Source: Corynebacterium marinum DSM 44953
Lineage (GTDB): Bacteria > Actinomycetota > Actinomycetes > Mycobacteriales > Mycobacteriaceae
Reading direction: 5' to 3'
NCBI RefSeq assembly: GCF_000835165.1
Contig: NZ_CP007792.1
Location: 32,095-96,094 of the forward strand
Length of the DNA stretch: 64,000 nucleotides
A model generated the notes under the pieces. That model saw nothing but the letters and a program-made list of their open reading frames with translations. It did no database searches and had not been told where the DNA came from. The translations under genes were made by a program, and so were the position numbers. Of this stretch, positions 16,222-25,701 are shown one piece after another (the first letter of the stretch is position 1; each line of letters opens with the position of its first letter).

Positions 16222-17034
16222 CTAGATCAAGGTGGCGCCGTATTCGACGGTCCATTGGCGCACGAAGTTGATGAAGTACGCCCACGCCCCGCTGGCCAGG
16301 GCAATGCCCACCAGGACCATGAGCACCCCGCCGAATATCTGGATTTTCCGGGAATGGCGACGCAGCCAACCAAACGTGCGCATGGCCCGGGCCGAGCCAA
16401 ACGCCATGAGAAGAAACGGCAGACCCAGGCCCAGGCAGTAACCGATGATGAGGATGACCCCGCGCACAGCGGTCATGCCCTCGGTGCCGGCGGACACGGA
16501 GATGATCGCCGCCAATGTGGGCCCCAGACAGGGGGTCCACCCCAGGGCGAAGACCCCGCCCAGCAGCGGGGCGCCTAACCAGGTGGACCACCTCTTCGGG
16601 GCCATCCGGGTGTCGCGTTGCAGGGCGGGCACCATCCCCATGAACGCCAGGCCCATGAGAATGGTGATCACCCCGCCGATGCGCATGAGAATCTCGGCGT
16701 TGAGGGTGAGCATGCTGATCGCCCCGAAGACAGTGACGGTAGCCAGCACAAAGACGATCGTGAAGCCGAGGATGAACAACCCGGCCGCACCCGCTACCGC
16801 CCACTGGCGTTTGGTGACCACCGTGCCCCCCTCGGCGTCGTAGTCGACCTCCCCGCCGACCACACTGGCCAGATACGACATATACCCGGGTACCAGGGGT
16901 ACGACGCACGGGGAGGCGAACGAGATCAGACCTGCAGCTGCCGCAGCCAGGATGCCGATCATCAGTGGCCCGGTGGCCGCGGCGTCGGCGAACTGCTGGC
17001 CGATCGCCAACTGCGCCATCACATCAACGGTCAT
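16222..17034 (-). CDS. ccdA: CcdA: membrane electron conduit for cytochrome c maturation
   Basis: A 270-residue membrane protein of the DsbD/CcdA family with six main hydrophobic segments. The two Cys that shuttle electrons are visible in [15 protein letters not shown] and [11 protein letters not shown]. It passes reducing power from cytosolic thioredoxin to the external ResA so that apocytochrome Cys stay reduced. The gene overlaps the resA stop by 4 bases (ATGA), indicating translational coupling. It starts ATG 17034; an internal ATG is five codons in. Downstream resB follows after 98 bases. Confidence 0.93.
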   Translation of the reverse strand: MTVDVMAQLAIGQQFADAAATGPLMIGILAAAAAGLISFASPCVVPLVPGYMSYLASVVGGEVDYDAEGGTVVTKRQWAVAGAAGLFILGFTIVFVLATVTVFGAISMLTLNAEILMRIGGVITILMGLAFMGMVPALQRDTRMAPKRWSTWLGAPLLGGVFALGWTPCLGPTLAAIISVSAGTEGMTAVRGVILIIGYCLGLGLPFLLMAFGSARAMRTFGWLRRHSRKIQIFGGVLMVLVGIALASGAWAYFINFVRQWTVEYGATLI

Positions 17035-17645
17035 GATGCTGGTGCCTCCTCGGCCAGCGGCAGGGCGACATCAAGGATGTCATCGGCGGTGACCTCCCTC
17101 AGGAACACCGCGGCCGGGCGGTGGCTTCGGTCCAGGACAATGGTGGTCGGGATGACCGAGGTCGGCACCCCACCCAGGGCCGCAGCGATACGAAACGGCG
17201 GGTCGTAGATCGAGGGATAGGTCACCGCGTTGTCGAGTTTGAAGTCCTGGGCGATGGTCTGGTTGTAGTCGCGGACGTTGATGCCCAGCACCGTGCCACC
17301 GAGGGGGTCGAGAGTCTCCTGGACAAGCTGCAGGTCATCGACTTCCGCCCGACACGGTGCACACCACTGGCCCCAAGCGTTGAGGACGACGACCTCGCCT
17401 TCAAAATCAGACAGGCTGATCTCCTCACCCTCCTCCATCAGCGACGGGCCGGAGAAGTCCGGCAGCGGGGCACGTTCCTCCTCTGCGTAGATAATCTCGG
17501 TTTGGCCTCCTGGTGAGTGGAACTGGAAGGTGCCCCCGACGGCGACGGCGTTTCGGGCGCCGTCGCCTGAGGAACAGGCCACCAGGGTCACGGCGGTGAG
17601 CACCGCGGCAACCGCGATGGCGGCCCTGCGGGGTGTGCGCGACAT
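17031..17645 (-). CDS. resA: ResA/CcsX-type thioredoxin-like lipoprotein
   Basis: A 204-residue lipoprotein with lipobox LVAC near residue 23 and a TlpA/ResA thioredoxin domain. The active site is WCAPC in [17 protein letters not shown], with the cis-Pro region [15 protein letters not shown]. It is the thiol reductant that prepares CXXCH sites of apocytochromes. Start ATG 17645 ([15 protein letters not shown]) gives a normal signal peptide; the upstream extension to 17783 is not signal-like. First gene of the cytochrome c block; the multicopper oxidase stop lies 152 bases upstream, so both may share one transcript. Confidence 0.9.
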   Translation of the reverse strand: MSRTPRRAAIAVAAVLTAVTLVACSSGDGARNAVAVGGTFQFHSPGGQTEIIYAEEERAPLPDFSGPSLMEEGEEISLSDFEGEVVVLNAWGQWCAPCRAEVDDLQLVQETLDPLGGTVLGINVRDYNQTIAQDFKLDNAVTYPSIYDPPFRIAAALGGVPTSVIPTTIVLDRSHRPAAVFLREVTADDILDVALPLAEEAPAS

Positions 17646-17797
17646 GGATGAGAACTCCTTCGTCCGGGAGGGTGGGAAAGAAACTGGTGTTCTGGCTCTC
17701 CCGGAGACCAGTACGCCACCGAAGCAGGTCATAGTGCTGCCCGGTGGGCGGTCTGCAGCGACTCTGCCCACCTCGGCACTCAACCCTGCTGTGGGGG

Positions 17798-19279
17798 TTA
17801 CTCGTAGCGAAGCGAGCTGACCATCCCGGTTTCCATGTGATAGGCGTTATGGCAGTGAAATGCCCACTCACCGGGGTTGTCAGCGATCAGGTCGGCGATC
17901 ATGGTTTCACCGTGGCGGAGAAGGACGGTGTCCTTGCGTAGCCCGCCGCTGCCGGGCAGCGCCCACGTGTGGCCGTGGATGTGCATGGGATGGGGCATCA
18001 TGGTCCTGTTGCGCATGACCATCCGCAGGCGCTGGCCCTCCTGCACGGTCGCGGAGGAGGATTGGCCGTCGGTGAGAATGCTCCATTCATACGGCATCAT
18101 CTGCCCGCCCAGGTCGATGCTGACTTCTCGGTCTGGTGTGCCCTCGGGCAGGAGTGCACGGTCTGCTGGCTTCAGGGAGGACAGAAGCAGTCCGGTGGAC
18201 GACAACTCGGGGAAGTCGACATCGGGGCGGGGGGCCTGGCCGCCGGCGGTGCGGATGACGGCGAAGGCGCGGTCGTCCTTACCCACCGCCAAAGCCGTGA
18301 GCGGGAAGATGCCGTCGCCGAGGATGACCTCGACGTCGACACGCTCGCCCATCGACAGGTAGATCGATTCGGTCTCCCAGGGCTGGACAGGGAAGCCGTC
18401 GGTGTGGGTGACGGTCATGCGGTGACCACCGAGGGCCACCTTGAAGATGGTGTCACCGCCGGAGTTGATAAACCGCAGGCGGGCCTTGTCGCCCGGGCGA
18501 GCCTCGAAGGTCCGGTGAGCACGGGGGATACGTCCGTTGATGAGGTAGTGCGGATACATCACATCGCCGACATCCCCGCCCAGTACCCGGTCCGGGGTGC
18601 CGTGCATCATCTGGCCGTGACCTCCCATTCCCATCCTCCCGTTATGGTCGCCCGAACCCATTCCGGTGAGCTTGTCGAGCTCATCGTCGGGAGTGCCCTG
18701 AATGCCATCGACCCAGTCGTCGAGCACGATGGTCCACTCGACGTCCTGGTCCTCAGCGTCTTGCGGGTCACGGATGATCAGTGGGGCGTGGAGGCCGCGA
18801 TCAAGCTGCAGGCCGGTGTGGGAATGGTAGAAGTAGGTGCCACCGTGGGGGACTTCAAAAACATAGGAGAAAGACTCGCCAGGTTCAATGGGGTCCTGGG
18901 TCATGCCGGGCACACCGTCGGCTGCGTTGTGGAGTGCGATGCCATGCCAGTGGATGGAGGTGCTCTCAGGCAGTTCATTGGTGATATCGACCTGGAGGAC
19001 GTCGCCGGCGGTGGCCTCAATGGCCGCATCCCCGGTGTCAGAGACGTATCCCCACGTCTTGGCTTCGATGCCGCCGATATCCAGGGAGAGGGGCCGGGCG
19101 GTCAGTGTCCGGCGCACCGTCGGCTCACCGAGCGCAGTGGGGGTGGGAGTGGGGCGAAGGGAGGGACCTGGTGCCGAGGCAGCGGGTCCAGGGTCGCTGG
19201 TGCAGGCGGCCACGGCCCCGGTGCCGGCCAGGACGAGCCCGCCGAGCAGAAACTGTCGTCGGGAAAAACTACTTGTCAT
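17798..19279 (-). CDS. copO: Multicopper oxidase, Tat-exported lipoprotein (CueO/CopO type)
   Basis: A 493-residue three-domain laccase-like enzyme that probably oxidises Cu(I) to less toxic Cu(II) outside the membrane. All four copper motifs are seen: HWHG (near residue 98), HSH (FYHSHTGL), HPMHIHGH and the final HCHNAYHMETG. The signal has a twin-arginine motif (SRRQF) followed by a lipobox-like VAAC, so it is folded inside, exported and probably lipid-anchored. A Met/His-rich loop (HNGRMGMGGHGQMMHG) matches the substrate Cu(I) trap of CueO-type oxidases. It lies 70 bases downstream of cueP and probably shares its promoter next to the CopR box. Confidence 0.93.
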   Translation of the reverse strand: MTSSFSRRQFLLGGLVLAGTGAVAACTSDPGPAASAPGPSLRPTPTPTALGEPTVRRTLTARPLSLDIGGIEAKTWGYVSDTGDAAIEATAGDVLQVDITNELPESTSIHWHGIALHNAADGVPGMTQDPIEPGESFSYVFEVPHGGTYFYHSHTGLQLDRGLHAPLIIRDPQDAEDQDVEWTIVLDDWVDGIQGTPDDELDKLTGMGSGDHNGRMGMGGHGQMMHGTPDRVLGGDVGDVMYPHYLINGRIPRAHRTFEARPGDKARLRFINSGGDTIFKVALGGHRMTVTHTDGFPVQPWETESIYLSMGERVDVEVILGDGIFPLTALAVGKDDRAFAVIRTAGGQAPRPDVDFPELSSTGLLLSSLKPADRALLPEGTPDREVSIDLGGQMMPYEWSILTDGQSSSATVQEGQRLRMVMRNRTMMPHPMHIHGHTWALPGSGGLRKDTVLLRHGETMIADLIADNPGEWAFHCHNAYHMETGMVSSLRYE

Positions 19280-19349
19280 GGTTAAACCGTCCTTGGTGCA
19301 AGTCTGAGTGACACAGGGGAAGGATCAGGGGAAACCCACTGCTGAGGCA

Positions 19350-19925
19350 TCAGGTCAGGCGCAGGTCCGTGACACAGGTGGCACCGTCGTCGGTGGTGGA
19401 AAACTCCGTGGTGCCGGTACGCCCCTGGTAGCTGACCTCAATCAGGCCGGTGGCATCATCGGGAAGCCAGAAGCCAATAAACCCGTTGTCGAAGGTGGTT
19501 GTCGCCTCGTCCACCAGCACCTCACCGGTCGCCTCATCGGTGATCGTGACCTGGATATCCTCATTGTCGAGTTCCCCCAGGCAGGTCGTGAGGCTGTGGT
19601 AGAAGCAGTCGTGGGTGGAGGTGATATACGGAGCAACCGAGACATACGTCTGATTGTCGGGAAGATCGACCACGACTTCCTGGTCATCGCTCGAGAGCAG
19701 CAGTTCATCGGCACGCACGGAGGCGATCAGATCCGTGGGACGCTCAGTGACCTTCTGCCGGTCGAGGTGATCAATGATCTCCACCGCGTCCATGGCGGCC
19801 AGGCCATGGGTAGTCAGGAATGTATCCTGGGACACCGTCCCGTCGGCGGTGGGTTCCGGGTCGGCGGCCGAACACCCCGTGAGGGCGAGGGCAAGGGCGG
19901 CGGCTGCGATCGCTGCTCGTTTCAC
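19350..19925 (-). CDS. cueP: CueP-like periplasmic copper-binding lipoprotein
   Basis: A 191-residue lipoprotein (lipobox LTGC near residue 18) of the CueP family. Salmonella CueP holds periplasmic copper and supplies SodCII. The family core is clear: HDCFYHSLTTCLGEL (Cys and His ligands), TTFDNGFIGFWLP and a C-terminal ATCVTDL Cys. The GTG start at 19925 has AAGGAG 6 bases upstream and leads straight into the signal peptide; the frame is open to 20000 but that segment is not signal-like. It is divergent from copR, with the CopR box between. A paralogue lies at 54288-54884. Confidence 0.9.
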   Translation of the reverse strand: MKRAAIAAAALALALTGCSAADPEPTADGTVSQDTFLTTHGLAAMDAVEIIDHLDRQKVTERPTDLIASVRADELLLSSDDQEVVVDLPDNQTYVSVAPYITSTHDCFYHSLTTCLGELDNEDIQVTITDEATGEVLVDEATTTFDNGFIGFWLPDDATGLIEVSYQGRTGTTEFSTTDDGATCVTDLRLT

Positions 19926-20328
19926 GTCAATCTCCTTGGATCGTGGTAAGACCGTGAGAAGACACCGCCTCAAGGTCGATGCCATACCTTTATCTAGCAC
20001 GGGTGCCTGACGGCCCAGAAATCAAAAACCCTGCTCACAGCCTTATAACAGGGCGAAAAGGGGGTGACTCCGGTGGGCTGGGTCACCACCGGGACACCAC
20101 CCCACAGCCGTGGGCGATGTCCTTCTACCCGCCCCGGGTATGCGGTGCAGGCAGTGAAATCCCTGGTGGCGCCTGCTGAACTGACCAGGGGAGGCGATGC
20201 CGCCGGCCCGGGGTGGGGCACAGGGGTGACGGCGGTCGAAGGGTGATGTTTGAAGATTTGATGAAGATTTCCCCGCCGGGCACTGAGCGAGGGTGGTATT
20301 CCCCCCGGCCGAAGCGATACTGGGGTCT
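19926..20328 (+). promoter_or_regulatory. Divergent cueP-copR promoter region
   Basis: 403 bases without a gene. The only clear element is the CopR box at 20251-20270. The rest holds GC-rich imperfect repeats that I could not assign. Confidence 0.5.
20251..20270 (+). promoter_or_regulatory. CopR box, perfect match
   Basis: TGAAGATTT (20251-20259), GA, TGAAGATTT (20262-20270): an exact fit to the tandem 9-base repeat bound by C. glutamicum CopR. It lies 58 bases before the copR start and upstream of the divergent cueP-copO genes, so it can serve both. Confidence 0.9.
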
Positions 20329-21051
20329 ATGGCTGACCGCACACCGACCACCGCCACGCCCCCGGGGCGGGTGCTGGTCGTCGATGATGAACAACCCCTG
20401 GCTCAGATGGTGGCCTCCTACCTCATCCGGGCCGGCTTCGACACCCGCCAGGCGCACACCGGCACCCAGGCCGTGGACGAGGCCCGTCGCTTTTCCCCCG
20501 ATGTTGTGGTGCTGGATCTGGGGCTGCCCGAACTCGACGGCCTGGAGGTGTGCCGACGGATCCGCACCTTCTCGGACTGCTACATCCTCATGCTCACCGC
20601 GCGTGGCAGCGAGGACGACAAGATCAGCGGTTTGACCCTGGGGGCGGATGACTACATCACCAAACCTTTTAGCATCCGGGAACTGGTGACCCGGGTGCAT
20701 GCGGTGCTGCGCCGCCCGCGCACCAGCACCACCCCACCGCAGGTGACCACCCCCTTGATCGTTGGTGACCTCATCCTTGACCCCGTCGCCCATCAGGTGC
20801 GGGTGGGGGAGACGACCGTGGAGCTCACCCGCACGGAGTTCGAGCTGCTGGTTGCCCTGGCCCTGCGCCCCGGCCAGGTGCTGACCCGCCACGACCTGGT
20901 CACCGAGGTCTGGGACACCACCTGGGTCGGTGATGAACGCATCGTCGATGTCCACATCGGCAACTTGCGTCGCAAGCTCGGCACCGACACCCGGGGCCGG
21001 GGGTTTATCGACACCGTGCGTGGCGTGGGCTACCGGGTGGGGCAGCCATGA
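20329..21051 (+). CDS. copR: CopR: OmpR-family copper response regulator
   Basis: A 240-residue response regulator: receiver domain with acidic pair VDDE (residues 18-21), phospho-acceptor Asp63 in VVVLDLGLPE, LTARG switch and the Lys of ITKPFS, followed by an OmpR/PhoB winged helix (RTEFELLVALALRPGQVLTR and IRDHIGNLRRKL-like region). ATG 20329 is chosen because the receiver starts soon after; no Shine-Dalgarno is seen, so the message may be leaderless. The frame overlaps the kinase gene by 4 bases. The perfect CopR box upstream indicates autoregulation. Confidence 0.92.
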   Translation: MADRTPTTATPPGRVLVVDDEQPLAQMVASYLIRAGFDTRQAHTGTQAVDEARRFSPDVVVLDLGLPELDGLEVCRRIRTFSDCYILMLTARGSEDDKISGLTLGADDYITKPFSIRELVTRVHAVLRRPRTSTTPPQVTTPLIVGDLILDPVAHQVRVGETTVELTRTEFELLVALALRPGQVLTRHDLVTEVWDTTWVGDERIVDVHIGNLRRKLGTDTRGRGFIDTVRGVGYRVGQP

Positions 21052-22235
21052 ATCACGGACCCGGCCTGACCTTCCGCTTCCTGGCCGCCCAGGTGTTGGT
21101 CGTGGTGATTAGCCTGCTGGTGGCCGCGGCCGTGGCCACGATGGTGGGCCCGACCCTGTTCCATGATCATATGTTGATGACCGGCCGGGAGGACCCCTCG
21201 CTGGAGCTGTTCCATGCCGAGCAGGCCTACCGGGACGCCAACCTGATCACCCTGGCCGTCGCCCTGCCCACCGCCTTGATCAGCGCCCTGCTGGCCAGCC
21301 TGTGGTTATCGCGTCGCCTGCGCACCCCCCTGCAGGATCTCACCCGCGCCGCTACCAGCCTGACGGCCGGCAACTACCGTATCCGCGTGCCCGCCGGAGA
21401 AGCAGGCCCCGAGGTCACCACGTTGGCCCAGGCCTTCAACACCATGGCTGATCGACTCGAACATACCGAGGACCTGCGACGGCAGATGCTCTCGGATCTG
21501 GCGCATGAGATGCGCACCCCGGTCTCCGTGCTGTCGGTCTACCTCGACGGTCTGGAAGACGGCGTGGTGGACTGGGACCTTGCCACAAACTCAGTCATGG
21601 CGGAGCAGCTCACTCGCCTGACCCGGCTGGTGGAGGACATCGACGATGTCTCCCGGGCCCAGGAAAATCAGATGGACCTGGATGTGACCGAGGAAGACCT
21701 CGGCCAGCTCCTCCACGCCACCGCAGCAGCAGCTCAGGAATCCTACGTCGATAAGGGCGTCGGGTTGCAGGTCGAGGCTGCCACAGGCACGGCCAGGGTG
21801 GTCGTCGACCCTCAACGCTTCGGCCAGGTCATGGGCAACCTGCTGACCAACGCACTGCGCCACACCCCGCCCGGCGGTCAGGTCACCATCGGTGCCGCCC
21901 GCCGAGGGGCCGACAGTGTCCTCATCAAGGTCACCGACACCGGGGACGGGATGACTGCAGACCAACTGGGGCACATCTTCGAGCGGTTCTACCGCGGGGA
22001 CACCGCCCGCGACCGGGACCACGGCGGTTCTGGTATCGGCCTGACCATCTCCCGGGCGCTGGTGGAAGCTCACGGCGGGACACTCACCGCTACCTCTTCC
22101 GGACCTGGTGCCGGATCGATCTTCACCATCGCTCTTCCGCTGCTCCCGGAAAGAACCGCACTGATGAGCGCCGACCGTCCCGATGAGACAACGATTCTCA
22201 CTACCCCTCGAAATATACCCCATAGGGGTATATAG
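21048..22235 (+). CDS. copS: CopS: membrane sensor histidine kinase for copper
   Basis: A 395-residue kinase with two membrane segments (about 10-30 and 67-87) around a short external loop containing FHDHMLMTGRED, a His/Met-rich stretch suited to Cu binding. It then has a HAMP domain, the H-box LSDLAHEMRTPV (His near 152), N-box (NLLTNALRHTPPGG), G1 (VTDTGDGMTADQLGHIF) and G2 (GGSGIGLTI). Translationally coupled to copR by an ATGA overlap. The last codons (TPRNIPHRGI) encode through a CsoR-type operator that should control the next gene. Confidence 0.92.
   Translation: MNHGPGLTFRFLAAQVLVVVISLLVAAAVATMVGPTLFHDHMLMTGREDPSLELFHAEQAYRDANLITLAVALPTALISALLASLWLSRRLRTPLQDLTRAATSLTAGNYRIRVPAGEAGPEVTTLAQAFNTMADRLEHTEDLRRQMLSDLAHEMRTPVSVLSVYLDGLEDGVVDWDLATNSVMAEQLTRLTRLVEDIDDVSRAQENQMDLDVTEEDLGQLLHATAAAAQESYVDKGVGLQVEAATGTARVVVDPQRFGQVMGNLLTNALRHTPPGGQVTIGAARRGADSVLIKVTDTGDGMTADQLGHIFERFYRGDTARDRDHGGSGIGLTISRALVEAHGGTLTATSSGPGAGSIFTIALPLLPERTALMSADRPDETTILTTPRNIPHRGI
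22213..22233 (+). promoter_or_regulatory. CsoR-type operator inside the 3' end of copS
   Basis: ATATACCCC (22213-22221) and GGGGTATAT (22225-22233) are perfect arms with a 3-base spacer. The site lies within the last codons of copS, about 50 bases before the next ATG. Confidence 0.85.
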
Positions 22236-22282
22236 TGAAAGGCGAGACCTTGCCCGATTCACCGATCCGAAGGAGCGATCCG

Positions 22283-22624
22283 ATGACCACCCCGACTCCC
22301 CCCTTGCTGCCGATGGCCTCCGACGGCTGTGGGTGCTGCGCACCCTCTGCCCCCTCTACGCCTTCCGTGAAAACCTCCTCCGCCCCTGCCGCCACGAAAA
22401 CCAACGCAGGCCCCGATGTTCCCACCGTCTACCAGGTCACCGGCATGACCTGCGGGCACTGCGCGAAAAGCGTGACCCAGGCCCTTCAGGCCCTGCCCCA
22501 GGTCGACGACGTTCAGATTGACCTCACTGCTGGTGGTGTTTCCACCGTCACGGTCACCGGTGTCGTACCCCCGGAGATGGTTCGCCGGGCCATCGAGGAG
22601 GCCGGCTACACCGTCTTGTCCTGA
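22283..22624 (+). CDS. HMA-domain copper chaperone with Cys-rich N-terminal tail
   Basis: A 113-residue CopZ-like protein. The HMA domain occupies the second half (VTGMTCGHCAKSVTQALQALP). The N-terminal 45 residues form a Pro/Ser/Thr-rich tail that opens with a GCGCC cluster, unusual for CopZ and a possible extra Cu(I) site. ATG 22283 is fixed by AAGGAG at 22270-22275. It sits between copS and the CopB-type ATPase, which has a His-rich N-terminus instead of an HMA domain, so this protein may act as its donor. A CsoR-type operator lies directly upstream. Confidence 0.88.
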   Translation: MTTPTPPLLPMASDGCGCCAPSAPSTPSVKTSSAPAATKTNAGPDVPTVYQVTGMTCGHCAKSVTQALQALPQVDDVQIDLTAGGVSTVTVTGVVPPEMVRRAIEEAGYTVLS

Positions 22625-22674
22625 TCGATTCGCCCATCATCTCGACCCCGACCGGGTTGAGCGGAAGGAACCTC

Positions 22675-24894
22675 ATGAGCACTCCCCACCACCACGGTGA
22701 TCACCCCGCCCCGGAAACAGACCACACCCACCACCCGGATCATGCCGGTCACGAGCACCATGCGGATACCGACACCCACGGCCAGGCGATGCCGCACGAA
22801 CACCCGCACTCGGCCCTGGATGAGGAGCACCAGGTCCACAGTCACGGCGACCACGCCGGTCACAGCACCGCGATGTTCAGAAAATACTTCTGGTGGTCGC
22901 TGATCCTGTCGGTGCCGGTGGTGTTTTTCAGCCCGATGTTCGCCGATCTACTGGGATACAGTATTCCGGAGATTCCGGGAGCCTACTGGATTCCTCCGGT
23001 CCTGGGCACGATCATCTTCCTCTACGGCGGCACCCCCTTCCTCAAGGGCGCAATGACCGAGCTGAAATCCCGCCAACCGGGCATGATGCTCCTGATCGCC
23101 ATGGCCATTACCGTCGCATTCCTCGCCTCCTGGGTCACCACCCTGGAGATTGGCGGATTCCACCTGGATTTCTGGTGGGAACTGGCCCTGCTGGTGACCA
23201 TCATGCTGCTGGGCCACTGGCTGGAGATGCGCGCTCTTGGTGCAGCCTCCTCCGCGCTTGACGCCCTGGCCGCACTCCTGCCGGATGAGGCCGAAAAAGT
23301 GGAAGACGGGACCACCCGCACCGTCGCCATCTCAGAGCTCACCGTCGACGATGTCGTGCTGGTCCGAGCCGGTGCCCGCGTCCCGGCCGACGGGACCATC
23401 ATCGACGGAGCGGCCGAATTCGATGAGGCCATGATCACCGGCGAATCCCGACCCGTCTACCGGGATACCGGTGAGCGCGTGGTGGCCGGCACCGTGGCCA
23501 CCGACAACACCGTCCGTATCCGGGTGGAGGCCACCGGTGGGGACACCGCCCTGGCAGGCATCCAGCGCATGGTCGCCGACGCCCAGGCCTCCTCCTCCCG
23601 GGCCCAGGCCCTGGCCGATCGAGCCGCAGCCTTCCTGTTCTGGTTCGCCCTGATCACGGCCCTGATCACCGCCGTGGTCTGGACCATCATCGGCAGCCCC
23701 GACGATGCGGTAGTCCGCGCCGTGACCGTGCTGATCATCGCCTGCCCGCACGCCCTGGGCCTGGCCATCCCGCTGGTCATCGCGATCTCCTCCGAGCGCG
23801 CCGCGAAATCCGGGGTGCTCATCAAGGACCGCATGGCACTCGAGCACATGCGCACCATCGACGTCGTGCTCTTCGACAAGACCGGCACCCTGACCGAAGG
23901 CGCACACGCCGTCACCGGCGTGGCTCCGGCCACGGGTATCGCCGAGGGTGAGCTGCTGGCCCTGGCCGCCGCCGCTGAGGCCGATAGTGAGCACCCCGTG
24001 GCCCGCGCGATCGTGACTGCCGCTGCCGCCCACCCCGAGGCCTCGCAGCGTCAGCTGCGCGCAACCGGTTTCACCGCCGCCTCCGGCCGCGGGATCCGGG
24101 CCACCGTCGACGGTGCCGAAATCCTCGTGGGCGGGCCGAACATGCTACGCGAGTTCAATCTGACCACCCCGGGTGAGCTCACCGACATCACCGGTTCCTG
24201 GGCACAGCGAGGTGCCGGAGTGCTCCATGTCGTCCGCGACGGTGAGATCATCGGTGCGGTGGCAGTGGAGGACAAAATCCGCCCCGAATCCCGCGCGGCG
24301 GTACGCGCCCTGCAGGCCCGCGGGGTGAAGGTGGCGATGATCACCGGTGACGCCACCCAGGTCGCCCAGGCAGTGGGCAAGGATCTGGGGATCGATGAGG
24401 TCTTCGCCGAGGTTCTGCCGCAGGACAAGGACACCAAGGTCACCCAGCTGCAGGAGCGCGGTCTGAGCGTGGCCATGGTCGGCGACGGTGTCAATGACGC
24501 CCCGGCCCTGGCCCGGGCCGAGGTCGGTATTGCGATTGGCGCGGGTACAGATGTGGCGATGGAGTCCGCCGGGGTGGTCCTGGCCAGTGATGATCCCCGG
24601 GCCGTGCTGTCGATGATCGAGCTCTCCCATGCCAGCTACCGCAAGATGGTCCAGAACCTGGTCTGGGCGACCGGGTACAACATCGTGGCCGTTCCGCTGG
24701 CCGCCGGTGTGCTCGCCCCCATCGGTGTGCTGCTTCCCCCGGCGGCCGCCGCCATCTTGATGTCCCTGTCCACGATCATCGTCGCCCTCAACGCTCAGCT
24801 GCTACGCCGGATCGACCTGGACCCGGCTCACCTGGCTCCGACCGACCGGAAGGAGGAGAAGGCTGCTGTGAGCTCTGCAGCCACCGTCCGCTGA
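22675..24894 (+). CDS. copB: CopB-type copper-transporting P1B-3 ATPase (CPH motif)
   Basis: A 739-residue heavy-metal ATPase. The N-terminal 65 residues are very His-rich (HHHGDH, HTHHPDH, HEHPH), replacing an HMA domain. The membrane site is CPH (IIACPHALGLAIP, near residue 357), followed by DKTGTLTEG (near 401), the SEHP motif and GDGVNDAPAL. CPH defines the P1B-3 (CopB) group, linked to Cu(II) or Cu(I) export. ATG 22675 has GGAAGGA at 6-7 bases; the frame is open to 22657. It follows the HMA protein by 50 bases and precedes a DUF305 lipoprotein, forming an operon. Confidence 0.93.
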   Translation: MSTPHHHGDHPAPETDHTHHPDHAGHEHHADTDTHGQAMPHEHPHSALDEEHQVHSHGDHAGHSTAMFRKYFWWSLILSVPVVFFSPMFADLLGYSIPEIPGAYWIPPVLGTIIFLYGGTPFLKGAMTELKSRQPGMMLLIAMAITVAFLASWVTTLEIGGFHLDFWWELALLVTIMLLGHWLEMRALGAASSALDALAALLPDEAEKVEDGTTRTVAISELTVDDVVLVRAGARVPADGTIIDGAAEFDEAMITGESRPVYRDTGERVVAGTVATDNTVRIRVEATGGDTALAGIQRMVADAQASSSRAQALADRAAAFLFWFALITALITAVVWTIIGSPDDAVVRAVTVLIIACPHALGLAIPLVIAISSERAAKSGVLIKDRMALEHMRTIDVVLFDKTGTLTEGAHAVTGVAPATGIAEGELLALAAAAEADSEHPVARAIVTAAAAHPEASQRQLRATGFTAASGRGIRATVDGAEILVGGPNMLREFNLTTPGELTDITGSWAQRGAGVLHVVRDGEIIGAVAVEDKIRPESRAAVRALQARGVKVAMITGDATQVAQAVGKDLGIDEVFAEVLPQDKDTKVTQLQERGLSVAMVGDGVNDAPALARAEVGIAIGAGTDVAMESAGVVLASDDPRAVLSMIELSHASYRKMVQNLVWATGYNIVAVPLAAGVLAPIGVLLPPAAAAILMSLSTIIVALNAQLLRRIDLDPAHLAPTDRKEEKAAVSSAATVR

Positions 24895-24951
24895 CTTTCA
24901 ATCCTTCATCGACTCCCCCCCCCCATACACAACCTCCGAAAGGGAACCCCC

Positions 24952-25614
24952 ATGAAGCGCACCATCACCATCGCCGCTCTCGCCTTGACCTCCACCCTGG
25001 TGTTGTCCGCCTGCGCAGATAACACTGAGGGAGAAAACACCGACACCACGACCATCGCCACTACGTCCGCCCCCGACACCACCGAAACGACCGGGGCCAC
25101 CACGGATCCTGAGACAGAGACGGGGGCGGCCGGAGAGGTCTCCGCCGAGCACAATGACGCGGACATCATGTTCGCGCAGATGATGATCCCGCATCACCAA
25201 CAGGCCGTGGAGATGAGTGAAATCCTCCTGGCCAAGGACGATATCCCGGCCGAGGTCATCGAGTTCGCCCAGGGTGTTATCGATGCCCAGGGCCCGGAGA
25301 TCGACCGGATGAATACCATGCTCGAGACCTGGGAAGAAGATCCGGTCACCGGTGATATGGGTGAGATGGACCATGGCGGGATGAGTGGAATGATGAGCGA
25401 GGAGGACATGACAGCCCTCGAGGACGCCCAGGGCACCGAGGCTGCCCGGCTCTACCTTGAGCAGATGACCGCCCACCATGAGGGCGCGGTCGACATGGCT
25501 CGCGATGAGGTCACTGATGGCCAGAACCCGCAGGCCATCGCTCTGGCTGAGCAGGTCATTGAAGACCAGGAGGCCGAGATCGCCGAGATGGAGCAGATGC
25601 TCAACAAGCTCTAA
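24952..25614 (+). CDS. DUF305 lipoprotein, second copy
   Basis: A 220-residue exported lipoprotein with lipobox LSAC near residue 20, a Thr-rich linker and a DUF305 helical domain. MMIPHHQQAVEMSEILLAKDD and MTAHHEGAVDMARDEV mirror the copy at 4224-4910. The central insert (GDMGEMDHGGMSGMMSEEDM) is Met/His-rich but not built from DNA repeats. One family position, MIPHH in the second helix pair, reads MTAHH here. Probably binds copper in the envelope. Follows copB by 57 bases with a strong GAAAGGG ribosome site, and is the last gene before the carbon-metabolism cassette. Confidence 0.88.
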   Translation: MKRTITIAALALTSTLVLSACADNTEGENTDTTTIATTSAPDTTETTGATTDPETETGAAGEVSAEHNDADIMFAQMMIPHHQQAVEMSEILLAKDDIPAEVIEFAQGVIDAQGPEIDRMNTMLETWEEDPVTGDMGEMDHGGMSGMMSEEDMTALEDAQGTEAARLYLEQMTAHHEGAVDMARDEVTDGQNPQAIALAEQVIEDQEAEIAEMEQMLNKL

Positions 25615-25701
25615 ACAAGGACATTGCCTGACCACCCCAGATGAGAAACACGACGATACGACCATCGGGTCAAACCAGAATTCTCGGGAAGGACAAAGAA
25701 T

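Noticed and set aside
16124..16909. Upstream extension of the resB frame by 262 codons
   Set aside because: It lies fully inside ccdA on the same strand in another frame; a good start with a ribosome site exists at 16123.
24895..25701. CopR box or CsoR operator for the second DUF305 gene or GAPDH gene
   Set aside because: Neither motif is present upstream of either gene; direct copper control of the GAPDH gene is therefore not shown by sequence.
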